A model generated the notes under the pieces. The model saw nothing but the letters and a program-made list of their open reading frames with translations, ran no database searches and was not told the DNA's origin. A stretch of 64,000 bases of DNA from Adineta steineri. Its lineage: Eukaryota; Rotifera; Eurotatoria; Adinetida; Adinetidae. The stretch spans positions 49,239-113,238 of the forward strand of contig CAJNOI010000245.1 of NCBI GenBank assembly GCA_905250115.1. Direction: 5' to 3'. Positions 40,620 through 50,402 of this stretch are shown here, piece after piece. How positions within the stretch are numbered: the first letter of the stretch is position 1; each line of letters begins with the position of its first letter. Both the position numbers and the translations under genes were made by a program.

Positions 40620-42487
40620 CCTTTTTCGAGATATTCAGCTTTCAAAAAATAGTTGCTTGTCACAAGCATTTCACTAGATTTTTGTTTATTCGAGAACCCA
40701 ATACCTCGTCAAAGGAATATCGTTTTTGTATGAATGCTTTAGGATATTCTAAAGACTAATATAGCCATCTATAATCAAATTTTTAGGTCAAAACTCCGTT
40801 ATTTGATCTTTCGGTACAGACTTAAAAACCACTAGGAAATTCATTAAACCGATCATAACTCAAGGTATAAGTCGAGTGGACACTTCGGATACTTCCTTCG
40901 TTAGTCCTCTGCTCAACATCGAGAGAAAAGTTATTCAGAAACAGCAATATCTTCAATAAGAACAACGTTTGTTTTCCATCTAAGTGCCCTCGCTTGAATA
41001 ACTACAATTATGTTGTTGCGTTTCATACATTAAACTTCTATTTTTATAACAAAAAACGTTTTTACTACTGAGAGCATTATAATTTATTTTTTGCACTTAA
41101 AGAAGAGCGTGGAGGAGAAAATATTGCTGGATGTGGATGAGTCAATAGAAAGATAATATGATATCCATCCCACGCCCTTCACGAAATACAAAATATGCCA
41201 TTTATTCTGATCCACCTGTTGTTAATAAATAGTTCCTTTTCTTATCTCATAATATTGTTTTCAATTATCTGAGTAGTACAAAGAACATCCTAGTAGACCT
41301 TTTCTTGCTCTATGAGATTTTTTAGCATTTTATATTAACAAGAACAAAGCACATAGATATTTTGTCGTTTTCTGCTCTACTATGTTTTTCTTTATCATTA
41401 ATGCTATTTTCTTTCCTATTTTTATGTTAAATAGATAAATGTCCTTTTTCTATTTTGTCTTTTTCATAGAGATGAGTGTTTTTCTGCAAGATTTGAGATA
41501 GATGTATTTCATACGCTAAGATTAGTTTTTATAACATAGTCATTATTCTTTGGTATCCATCATTATAAAGACATTTTCTTTTCTCATCTATTAACATCAC
41601 GGAAGCAATCTCAATTACCATTGATCAAATTTAAGGTGAGTGAACTTTATAGCTGTTCTATTCTTGTGCTATTACTTTTAAATAAATCATACTGATCATA
41701 ACATCTTCGGATATTGATTGAGAAGTGGCACACAATTTCTCGTTTTAGTACTTGCGATAATTAATATATTATTATAACGAGAAATTTTATGAAATTTATA
41801 AAATAATATGCACTACTATCAATACAATGCGAAAATATCGATGTTTTCTTTTTATCCTGAATCAGTTTTTTTCGAACTACGTGATACTTTTGTTGTGAAT
41901 TAAAACATTTTGGTTTCTGCTTATGAGACCGGAATTATTTATATTATATAGAGCTGTAATCAGAATAAACAGCTGTTCAATCAATACATTCTTTGGGTCT
42001 GTCTCATGTTCTATAATTAGTTTGAATTCGAATTTATTTTACACTTTTCTGGTAAGGTTTCTAAAAATGAGTACTCTCTTTTGATAAGATTTCATATAAA
42101 AGAATCAGTTATCTGTGACTAATAACAGTAATGTATTTATTTCACATAGAATTAATCGCTTGAATAAGCACTTTTTCTTTTCAACAATTTAATAATAATC
42201 ATTAAAATACTTCTAATGTCTTCTTTCATAAACTTTGCACTCACGTTGCTAAGCATTTATCATAATAATAAACATTATTTTTTTTTCAAATTGTTGATGG
42301 TCATTTGTTTACGCATCTCACCCTTAAATGTTATGAAACCAACGATTGCATGTGATCCATGTTCTGAGAAGTAAATCATTCTCGCATGATCTAACATTTG
42401 CTCCTTTCTCTGATCTTCTCTCATGCGACGTATATAAAGACACAATTAATAATTATATTTTATAGTTCACTACTATTCGAAAGCGAA
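40620..42487. other. Intergenic region
   Basis: AT-rich, with a weak G/C hairpin near 41110-41181 (GGATGTGGATGAG ... CATCCCACGCCC). No exon chain or RNA gene seen. The end contains the 5' flank of the GPCR at 42488. Confidence 0.35.
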
Positions 42488-43755
42488 ATGTCGTCACCAA
42501 ACACAAGCACTGCAAGCGTCGATATTGATGCTATCGAGGCTGTCAAATACAATACAGTTCTGTTTGTTGAAGTCTGGAGCTTCGTAATATTTTTCCTTGG
42601 TACAGTTGGTCATATCTTAAGTATATATGTGTTTACACGCCGCTCACTTCGATCAAATGCATGTTCACAATATTTTTTGGCGTCAGCAGTGGCCGGTTTG
42701 GGCGTTGTCTATATTAATATACCTCTACGTTTTCTTCAATCTGTGTTCAATATTGATGTTTTTGCAAGCTCAGATGTAATGTGTAGAATTTTAAATTGGC
42801 TTTTAAATTGGATAAAGTAAGAAAAAAGCTTGTACAAACTACAAATGAATATTTTCTGTCTTGTTTTAGAGCCACACCACTATGGATTGTTGTACTTGCT
42901 TGTGCCGATAGGTTAGTATGATAATCCATTAATTAAGATAGTTCTAGAGCAGAATCTCTGCATATAGTTATAGTTGAAACTATTTTTTAGCTTAAGAAAG
43001 AGTAAAATAACACTTTTCCAACTTTAGTTAGGGGTTTCTTGAGTCTGAGACCCTATTGATCAGGCAGGTTAAGTATTGATTTTACTTTGAAATGATTACA
43101 AAATTCATGTATCTTACATAGGTTTCTGAGCAGTTCATCTTCTGCTACTACTCGTGGATGGAGTAGTACTCGTGTTATTATTCCTGCTACTTCGGTTACG
43201 ATTTTTCTTGTTGGTCTGTCTTATATATATCTCCTCATCTATTCACGTGGAATCGCAGGACCAGCCTGTATTATACTTCCAGAAACTTACAGAGTATTTA
43301 ATAACATTTTTAATTTAATCGTTTTTGTTATGGGTCCATCTGGCAGCATGTTGACTTTTGGGTTACTTACCATACGAAATATTCGTCAAAGTGTGAAACG
43401 AGTTCTACCTAATAATATTCCTATTCAAGCTCAACTTCAGACTCAAAACAAACCGCAATAAGGTCAAAAGACAACAGATCGACAATTGATACAAATGATG
43501 CTCATGCAATGTACCTTTTTTATTCTAACATCAAGTCCAAATGTAGTCTATTTCTTTTATTCTACGGCAATATCTGATGGGGTTGTGAGTGCTCTGCAAG
43601 CAGCCAGACTCAACATGTTTATGTCCATGGCCAATTATGTAGCTCTTACTGGTCCTTGCATGAGTTTCTACATATTTACATTATCAAGCCAATTATTCCG
43701 TCGTGAACTCATACTTTTGTTTTGGCGCCTGTGGCGAACAGTGCAAAGAAATTGA
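42488..43755 (+). pseudogene. GPCR with in-frame stop codon in the third intracellular loop
   Basis: Exons 42488-42816, 42870-42911 and 43122-43755 join in frame (1,005 nt) as a rhodopsin-family receptor of 7 TM. It has N-terminal glycosylation sites (NTST), TM1 'GTVGHILSIYVFTRRSLR', DRF at the exon 2/3 junction ('LACADRF'), TM5 'FNLIVFVMGPSGSMLTFGLL' and TM7 'GPCMSFYIFTLSSQLFRREL'. A TAA at 43459-43461 interrupts loop 3 ('NKPQ' stop 'GQKTTDRQL'). The rest of the frame, including 'KTTDRQLIQMML', TM6 and TM7, is intact and undamaged. Thus either a very young pseudogene, an allele, a sequencing error, or readthrough. The two canonical introns are intact. Confidence 0.75.
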
Positions 43756-43997
43756 GGTGACCACAACTAATCAAACACCAAACAATTATCCGATTTTGTT
43801 GTTATAAACAGATAAACAAAGATGAAACAACCATATATTTCTACACTTCTTTGTATCACTTTTTACTTCTAATGAACAAAGTTTATTAGGTATTTCTGTA
43901 TAAATAGTGTTATTATATGTTGTTGTCACAGACTTGTTGGTCTTCGCAACAATTGGTCTTTTTCAATTAGAGATATGCAGGACACTAATTTTTGTAG

Positions 43998-44075
43998 GTG
44001 TGGGTGAGTGTATGGGTGTCAGTGTGGACATGGGTGCCTTTCCGAATAGACGAGAGAAGAGACATCCACACCCAC
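43998..44075. repeat. Telomere-like hairpin 4
   Basis: GGTGTGGGTGAGTGTATGGG on the left and GACATCCACACCCACCG on the right, spacer about 20 bp. Confidence 0.6.
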
Positions 44076-44755
44076 CGTCAAGACAGGGTATGACTAAAGT
44101 CAGAGTATTGGTGAGGATGTGTGAACAAGTGCATTAAAGATATATTAGATATTTACATCCTCAATTTCATGTCCCTCAAATGTTGTGTCTACTAAAATAT
44201 TTCGATAATCTGACTATCGAAAATTACATTTAGATGAATAACAAAACTCCCTCTATCTCATCAGATTTTTTTTGTTTTTCGTAGAGATTTGTCTTGCACT
44301 AATATGAATACAGTCTCATATCGACGATTTTTAATTACACAGAACTTAAATCCAAGTTATTTCATGAATTCTTTTTCTCTTTCTTCTCAATAATATTTTT
44401 TGTTTGTTGTTGATCTTGAATGTCTGTTTTTAATCTTTGCACATTCTTTCACAATAAAATGTGTAGATGAAAAAAAAGAGAATAGTGACAAATCTTGTTA
44501 CTCTATATAACAAACTAAACGGATTGTTCCGCGAAAAGAACATTCAGTCTCACACACACATACAATACCGTCCGAGATTCATAAACTATCAGGATCTTTT
44601 TAAGTCATTCAGTTTAAATAATTTCATTCTGGTAAGTTTTACATTTAAATCATTGGAAAAAAGAAAATGTGTAAGTTTCGTTAGTTCTGAACTCTTGAGG
44701 ATTTCTGAACTTCTAAACCAACTGGAATCGACGGAACTCAAAGAATATAACAGGT

Positions 44756-44800
44756 TGTAGATGTGGATATGAGTAAGATATTCTCATCCACACCCACACC
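44756..44800. repeat. Telomere-like hairpin 5
   Basis: A short palindrome: GATGTGGATATGAG then TTCTCATCCACACCCACACC, with a loop of about 10 bp. Confidence 0.6.
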
Positions 44801-45040
44801 GTCTCGATGAATACTCTGCATTCCTTCGACTCTCAGCTTTCATAGATTCAGAGCATGCTTACACCCCTTAACATCTATACGACATCTGAGTTCGACACTC
44901 TCGATTTTCATCGAAGTTTCTTCAATTTTCAAAGGTTCCTTAGGTCTTAGGTCTTTCAGTTTCATGACTTTTTGATATTCTTACAACTCACACAAACCAG
45001 TTGTTCGCTTTAGCGAATTTTGTCAAATCGGTGAGATTCT

Positions 45041-45202
45041 TGATGGTGTCGGCGTGGGTGTTAGTGAGAGTATGGGTGAGCTATGTGATGTTAGACACCT
45101 ACATTCATATCCTCGCCTACATCCACAGCAAAATCCACACCATCATCCACAATCACACCTAAACGCATACCCTCATCGACACCCACACCCACACCCACAC
45201 CC
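45041..45202. repeat. Telomere-like hairpin 6, longest C-rich arm
   Basis: The left arm has GGCGTGGGTGTTAGTGAGAG. The right arm is about 100 bp of CCCACA-like units ending in four near-perfect ACACCC copies. Confidence 0.65.
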
Positions 45203-45382
45203 TTATTTAGAATAATTACTCATGTTCCATACTGCTTCTAGTCTCTAGTATTCGCTCACATCCGCTCTCTCGTCATAACAACGACATGAAAAATCTAGAA
45301 ATCGAAGTCATTGAATTCATTTAAATGAAATGTTACTGCAAATAAAAATATAAAAAATAAGTCTTTTCTTATAACGTGTGTT

Positions 45383-46960
45383 TTAGGAGCCGTTGAAAAT
45401 TACAAACTTTTCTAGTTCAGCATCATCTTGAGTTACCTTGACACCTTCTGGATTCTTAGTACCAAATTGTTTGATCAGCTTTTCATATGCTGACTCTTCA
45501 TGTCCTGTGAATATTAGGCAAGTCTGATGAAAACCAAGTTCACGGGCTTCATGTATTAGTCGAACGCCTGCTGTGCTAGGCAAGCTCTCATTCGTTCGCT
45601 TCATATCAGTGACGATGCGAAATGTGTTGCTATTTTTGAGTCGCTGCCCGAATTCCGAGCGAAGAAATGTTAGTGCTGATTCTGTGTTCGATTTAGGAAC
45701 GAAATGGACGTTGACACGAGTTCCTAGAGTACTGGCTTTTTCCATATGCCGTTTGTTTTCCCAACCTCCATCAAAAATATTATCATCAACCCACAGCACT
45801 ACATATTTGCTCAGTCCAAGTTCAATCTATTCGATTAAAAAATCTTTATTAGTTAACTTATAGAAAAAGCATTTTACCTGTCTCAAAGATATTCGATTTT
45901 TTCTGCTTTTTTTATCGTACTCAACATGACATACGAGGAAGGACGAGTGTGGTAAGAAAAGAACTTCATCTTCTTCTTGATCACAATTCGAGAAGTATTG
46001 TATGCTTCGACCAGTAAGTGAATATATCTTAAAAACTGTGTTACGTCCCTCGAACCATTGCATGTTTTTTCCGCCCTTATCGGCGCTGCTGAACTGAAAC
46101 CATGTCACAATTTCACCAGCTTTATAATCTTCTAGGTCTTGGTCGGTTAACTGCACGTATCGAACCACCTCGCCCCAGTAAAAATCGATATGCGAGAGGC
46201 CTTTAATAAGATAATACATAATCATGGCTGCCTTACCATCGACTCTAGCTTCGTCCGAGTAAAACTGTTCCTGTTTGGTTAATCGTCGAATGGCAAAATT
46301 CGCCTCCATACTCATTGCCCAGCTGTATGCACCTGTGTAGAATGCGATAGCAAAAGCGTACGCTTTTGCCTCATCTTGAGAAAGTCCTCTGTCCATGAAA
46401 TATGCACAAGTTGAACTACTCTTTTTGGTGTGCACTTCGATATCTTTAGTGTTGTCGTATGTACTGCAAGCTTCCACCAGATTTTGAAACGATGGTGTTT
46501 TACCATCTTTCATTAATTTTTCCAGAGTCGGTCCGAAGTCATCTTCGATCAAGGCAAATTCCTCACGTTTCTCCATCAATTGGGTGACATTCTGGTAGAG
46601 GATGGCGTGTTCAAGATGATGTTCGACGATTTCCGAATTATGACTTTTCGAAGATGGCAATTTTTCAAAATTAGGTATCTTACCGACGGGCTGCAAATAC
46701 ATGGCGTGTGCAACTTGACGTTTAGCAGTTTTTGTTTCACAACTTGTCGAAGATGAGATGTTTTCAGAAATAGGTACTTCATCGCTGGAATCCAAATACT
46801 TTGGTTTTCCATATTTGTTTTTTTTTCTTTCGTAATCATCTTTAGCTACTTGAACATTTCTGATCACGTCCATGTGACTGTGCCGACTTTGAAAACGCTT
46901 TGCTTCGTCTTCCGATAACATGTATGTTTCCTTTTCTTTCTTGGATTTGAAGAACGGCAT
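45383..46960 (-). CDS. ADP-ribosyltransferase fused to a C-terminal receiver-like domain
   Basis: Exons 45878-46960 and 45383-45826 (intron 45827-45877) give 508 residues. The N-terminal ~110 residues are charged and probably disordered. Residues about 120-360 look like an R-S-E ADP-ribosyltransferase: Arg267 in 'EVVRYVQL', Ser291-Ser292 in 'FQFSSA', and Glu330/Glu332 in 'EEDEVLFLP', after a long helix that ends 'MYYLIKGL'. Residues 362-508 read as a CheY-like receiver fold: acidic pair D375-D376 after the strand 'YVVLWV', D435 after 'FRIVT', and T468-G469 after 'CLIF'. These correspond to the acidic pocket, phosphoacceptor Asp and switch Thr. The conserved Lys is not certain. No signal peptide. 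The exon break sits exactly between the two domains. No close family name is known to me. Confidence 0.75.
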
Positions 46961-47503
46961 TGCTGAAAATTTTTTCTCTAGAAGAGTATGGCACTTATTT
47001 AAGTGCTGAGCAACTTTAAATGAAAACTAAGTAAAAAGTTCTATTTTTACTAAGTAATTTATATAAATTTTCAGTAAAACAGTTGGGTTCTAGGTAAAAT
47101 ATTAAAAAATGCTAAGTAAATAAATAGTTTTTGCAAAGTAAAAACTCAATTTTTGTTAAGTAATAAATACAGAAATGTATAAGTAAAAAATTTGATTGAA
47201 CAGTTAATCGATTAGCAATGCTTTGGTTGCTTTTCAGGTTGGGTGTGGTGCGAATGTAATACTCACACCCACCCATCCTCAAAAATTGCTACCGTGTATG
47301 TATAGAAAACTGGTGTTAGATGAGTAACTTGACTAGTCGGTTGGATCAGAACTTATATCAGTATACTTAGATCACACATTATTTATTTGTAAAAAACACA
47401 GACTATATATAGAGGAGTGGATGGTACATTCTTGGGAAATATCCATGGAGTGATAGAGGTAGAGCGGATGAAATAAATTTGAATAAACATAATATATATA
47501 TGA
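46961..47503. other. Intergenic flank with AAGTAAA-motif repeats
   Basis: Upstream region of the fusion ADP-ribosyltransferase. From about 47010 to 47195 the motif (CT)AAGTAAA recurs about eight times. It is read as the left arm of a larger foldback (see 46990-48790). Confidence 0.4.
47238..47274. repeat. Telomere-like hairpin 7
   Basis: GGTTGGGTGTGGTGC and ACTCACACCCACCC form a short palindrome with a loop of about 8 bp. Confidence 0.6.
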
Positions 47504-48352
47504 CGGTAGTGGATTTAGGGGGAGATAATAAAGACTATCGTCCTCCCTTCCTCAAAAATTTTTTTTTGACGTTTTACAGCAAAAATAAACGAAAAAATAG
47601 GTTCAAACGGTGACCAGACAGAATGTCGCAGGACAAATCGTCGCGGACAAATCGTTGCGGACAAAATGTCGCATGGACAAATGGTCGCAAGACAAAACGT
47701 CGCATGGACAAAATTTTGCAACAATAGGCTTTCGCACCACAGGGTGTAGGCTTCGGTGATAATGAGGGTAAGACCTTGGGTGAGGGTGAGGATAAGGATG
47801 TCACTAAAGATCATATAGACTCATGACGGCACTCGCATGTAAATCTATGTTACATTCGTGTTCGTCCTCCCCCCCCCTCCACCTATGTTCACGCTTGCCG
47901 TCAGGTTAAACGCTTCCATGTAGGATTTGTTATAACCCCGGTCTTATTGGCAATCTCACGAGACTGCGAATCTTTTGCTACGGGTTCTGGTAACTTTCGA
48001 TAGCTTGTCAACCTATTTGGAAAATTCCGACAGGATTCGATAGCTGGATCGCTTCCTGCAAGCAGCTACAACTACCATACCTACGGGATACTAATGTATC
48101 TATAATATCATCTACTGATCAGAAGTCCTTTTTTTATCAGAATATACATTTCATCGTTATTCTGCTGACAAAGCCTCTCGTTGCAACATTTTGTCCATCA
48201 GACATTTAGTCAGCGACCATTTGTTCGCGACGTTCTGTCCTAGTGCCGTTCAAACTACTTCGATTGGACTCAAAAAATAGTTTCTAGCCGAAATCGCTCC
48301 TCCCCCTATTCAGATCGCGCCCCTACCTTCCATAACCCTAGATCTGCCACTG
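47504..48352. mobile_element. Candidate MITE (TIR CAGTGGCAGATCTAGGG type)
   Basis: The left end CGGTAGTGGATTTAGGG (47504-47520) and the reverse complement of the right end, CAGTGGCAGATCTAGGG (48336-48352), match at 12-13 of 17 positions. Subterminal arrays of GACAAAATGTCGC-like units lie at 47618-47715 and inverted at 48180-48245. No transposase frame is present. The ends resemble hAT-type TIRs. AT-rich flanks hide any target duplication. Confidence 0.5.
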
Positions 48353-49243
48353 ATATATCAAAAGATGCCAAGTAGAGAAAGAAAAGAAAAACTGAATATA
48401 TGTGATGGACAAGAACGAAAGGATCCAAGTATATGTAATGCGTATAAAAAAGAAACAAAAGAACAGACGAAAAACAACGACTTGTCTGTCATTTATTTTT
48501 ACTTATCAAATTTATGTTTTTTACTTGCTAAAACATGTTTTTTACCGAGAAACTCAATAAGTTTACCTAATAATTAGGAATTTAACATATATATTAATTA
48601 ATATTTTAAGAGAAAATTTTTATTATCGAGAAATATTATTTTAAATGAGCATTCAATAAATTTATCGAACATTTAACTTACTTAACGAGTATGTAAAAAT
48701 TTCACTTAGCAGAAATCAACTTAGCATTTATATCTTTTTACCTGGTGCTAAAATAGACGCTCAAGAATATATATTAAACAAATTCTAAGCTGCAGTTTAA
48801 CGAATTTAGTGTGACTATAACTCTACTCATCTACTAAATTGAAAAGTATCGTTCGGCTCTGCTGCTCAATGCAAAACAAATCGAAATTTACGCACTAGTT
48901 TCGATTTTTGTCGCAAAATGATCACAATAGGTTTATTATTCTGAAGAATTACCTATTTGTTACTGTCTTCCAATCAGACAACTTTTGAAAAAAAAAACGT
49001 TTTCAGGCATACAGAGCGCACATTTTTCTGCGTTAAAAAATTTTTTTGGAAGAAAAGGCAACCTTGTAGATACTTACGCTGTGAAATTCATTTTTTATAA
49101 AAAGAAATTGTTTTTACGCGGAAAAATTTCTTTCTTTTCAACGCTTGTCTGACTGGACCGTTCTGATTTGTTACGATCAAAAAAATCTCGCAAAATGCAC
49201 TCGAAGAAAAAATGAGTTTATGCTTAGATGATGACAGAAAGTT

Positions 49244-49416
49244 GGCGGTGGGTGAGTGTGGGTGTGAATGTGGATGTGAGAGTGGGTGTGGGTGTTGGTG
49301 TGAAAGTGAGTGCGGGTGTGAGTGTGTGTGCATTTGGGTGTGGATTTGGGTGTGGGTGTAGGTATGTTTGTAGATTTGGATGTGGGTGTAAATCGTTCGC
49401 TTTCATCCACACCTAC
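49244..49416. repeat. Telomere-like array/hairpin 8
   Basis: About 150 bp of GTGGGT-type units (GGCGGTGGGTGAGTGTGGGT ... GGTGTGGGTGTTGGTGTG) end with a short C-rich arm, CATCCACACCTAC. This is the longest G-rich tract in the window. Confidence 0.7.
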
Positions 49417-49673
49417 TTGCATGGGGGTTCGACGCTATATTTTGGGAAATATACTTTGTCCTTTGTGATAGAATATTTTCAGAGGGTTTGATGGGCGTAT
49501 TCAATCGTACGTGGAGTCCTAATAGACATACTTTTTCAGTACTTTCGCTTCTTTTTCTTATTACTATATAAATACAACAAACAGTCAATGTTTTTCACAA
49601 GCAACAGTCTTTCATATACAACAATAGCTAAACAATAAAATACTATGCTGCATAAATATCTTAGCTTTCTTCT

Positions 49674-49764
49674 TGAGGGTGGGTGGGTGTAGGTGTGGAT
49701 GTGAGTTGTATTTTGTGATCTAATACTCACACCCACACCCACACCCATATCTACCCACACCCTC
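49674..49764. repeat. Telomere-like hairpin 9, nearly symmetrical
   Basis: TGAGGGTGGGTGGGTGTAGG on the left and ACACCCATATCTACCCACACCCTC on the right, with a central spacer of about 25 bp. GAGGGTG and its complement CACCCTC mark the two ends. Confidence 0.7.
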
Positions 49765-50402
49765 GTCGCATGTATAGCACAAAAAGAACAATGAAAATGT
49801 AGTCAATAATGAATTGATCGACTGTGTCAGCAGAAATCTACTCAGTATCTAAAACTACGTTCACTTCTTTTCTAATTGCATTCACAACTACCTCAACTCT
49901 TCATCGACTCAAAGGGAATCGAACAAGCAAAGATCGATGATTATTTTCATAAAAATAAAACTGGAACGTTTAATAAATGGAGAAAATAATTTTTATTCTA
50001 TGTACTGCGTAATTAGAGAGAATTCCAACACAAAAAGGTGTATACTCATCAGGCATTGTCTACGTGTATGCGTTCACTGAATGAGACACCTCTATATAAC
50101 GAACACCTTCTATAATAAACGCGTTTTCAACGGTCTCCTTGATGTTCATCTCAGGGAGGCTTTACTGTATATACAATTTCGTAGTATACTATGATTTTCA
50201 GTCAACTATCACAAATATCACTATAAAAATACATTACATAAACAGCGGCAACTCTCAATAAAATCGAATCCCAATTACATTTGTTAGAACACACACCGCA
50301 AATAAAGCGGCCTTTTTATTAATATTTTGTGATGCTAATACACAACATAGAAATTCATTGATAGTTTTTTAGTAGTAATTAGTATATTGTCGACGGTAAT
50401 AT

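Larger units (their letters stand above)
43756..45382. other. Intergenic region with three telomere-like hairpins
   Basis: Contains hairpins at 43998-44075, 44756-44800 and 45041-45202. Open frames at 43907-44137 and 44467-44760 show no domain and partly translate the hairpin repeats. No gene called. Confidence 0.4.
46990..48790. repeat. Foldback region with outer inverted motif arrays
   Basis: The left arm (about 47010-47195) has repeated CTAAGTAAA/TAAGTAAA. The right arm (about 48490-48765) has the reverse complement, TTTACTTAG/TTTTTACTTGC, with similar AT-rich spacing. A second inverted element lies between them. Arms are imperfect, so borders are approximate. Confidence 0.35.
48353..50402. 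other. Noncoding region with two telomere-like hairpins
   Basis: The right foldback arm extends to about 48790. Hairpins lie at 49244-49416 and 49674-49764. Open frames at 49088-49491 translate the hairpin repeats (His/Pro/Thr runs on one strand, Val/Gly on the other) and are not genes. Confidence 0.45.

Noticed and set aside
44467..44760. 97-codon open frame on the plus strand
   Set aside because: No recognisable domain; runs into a telomere-like hairpin.
47870..47885. Poly-C run as a replication or regulatory signal
   Set aside because: An isolated homopolymer inside the MITE; no supporting context.
49088..49491. Overlapping His/Thr/Pro-rich and Val/Gly-rich open frames
   Set aside because: They translate the telomere-like G-rich/C-rich array in several frames on both strands.
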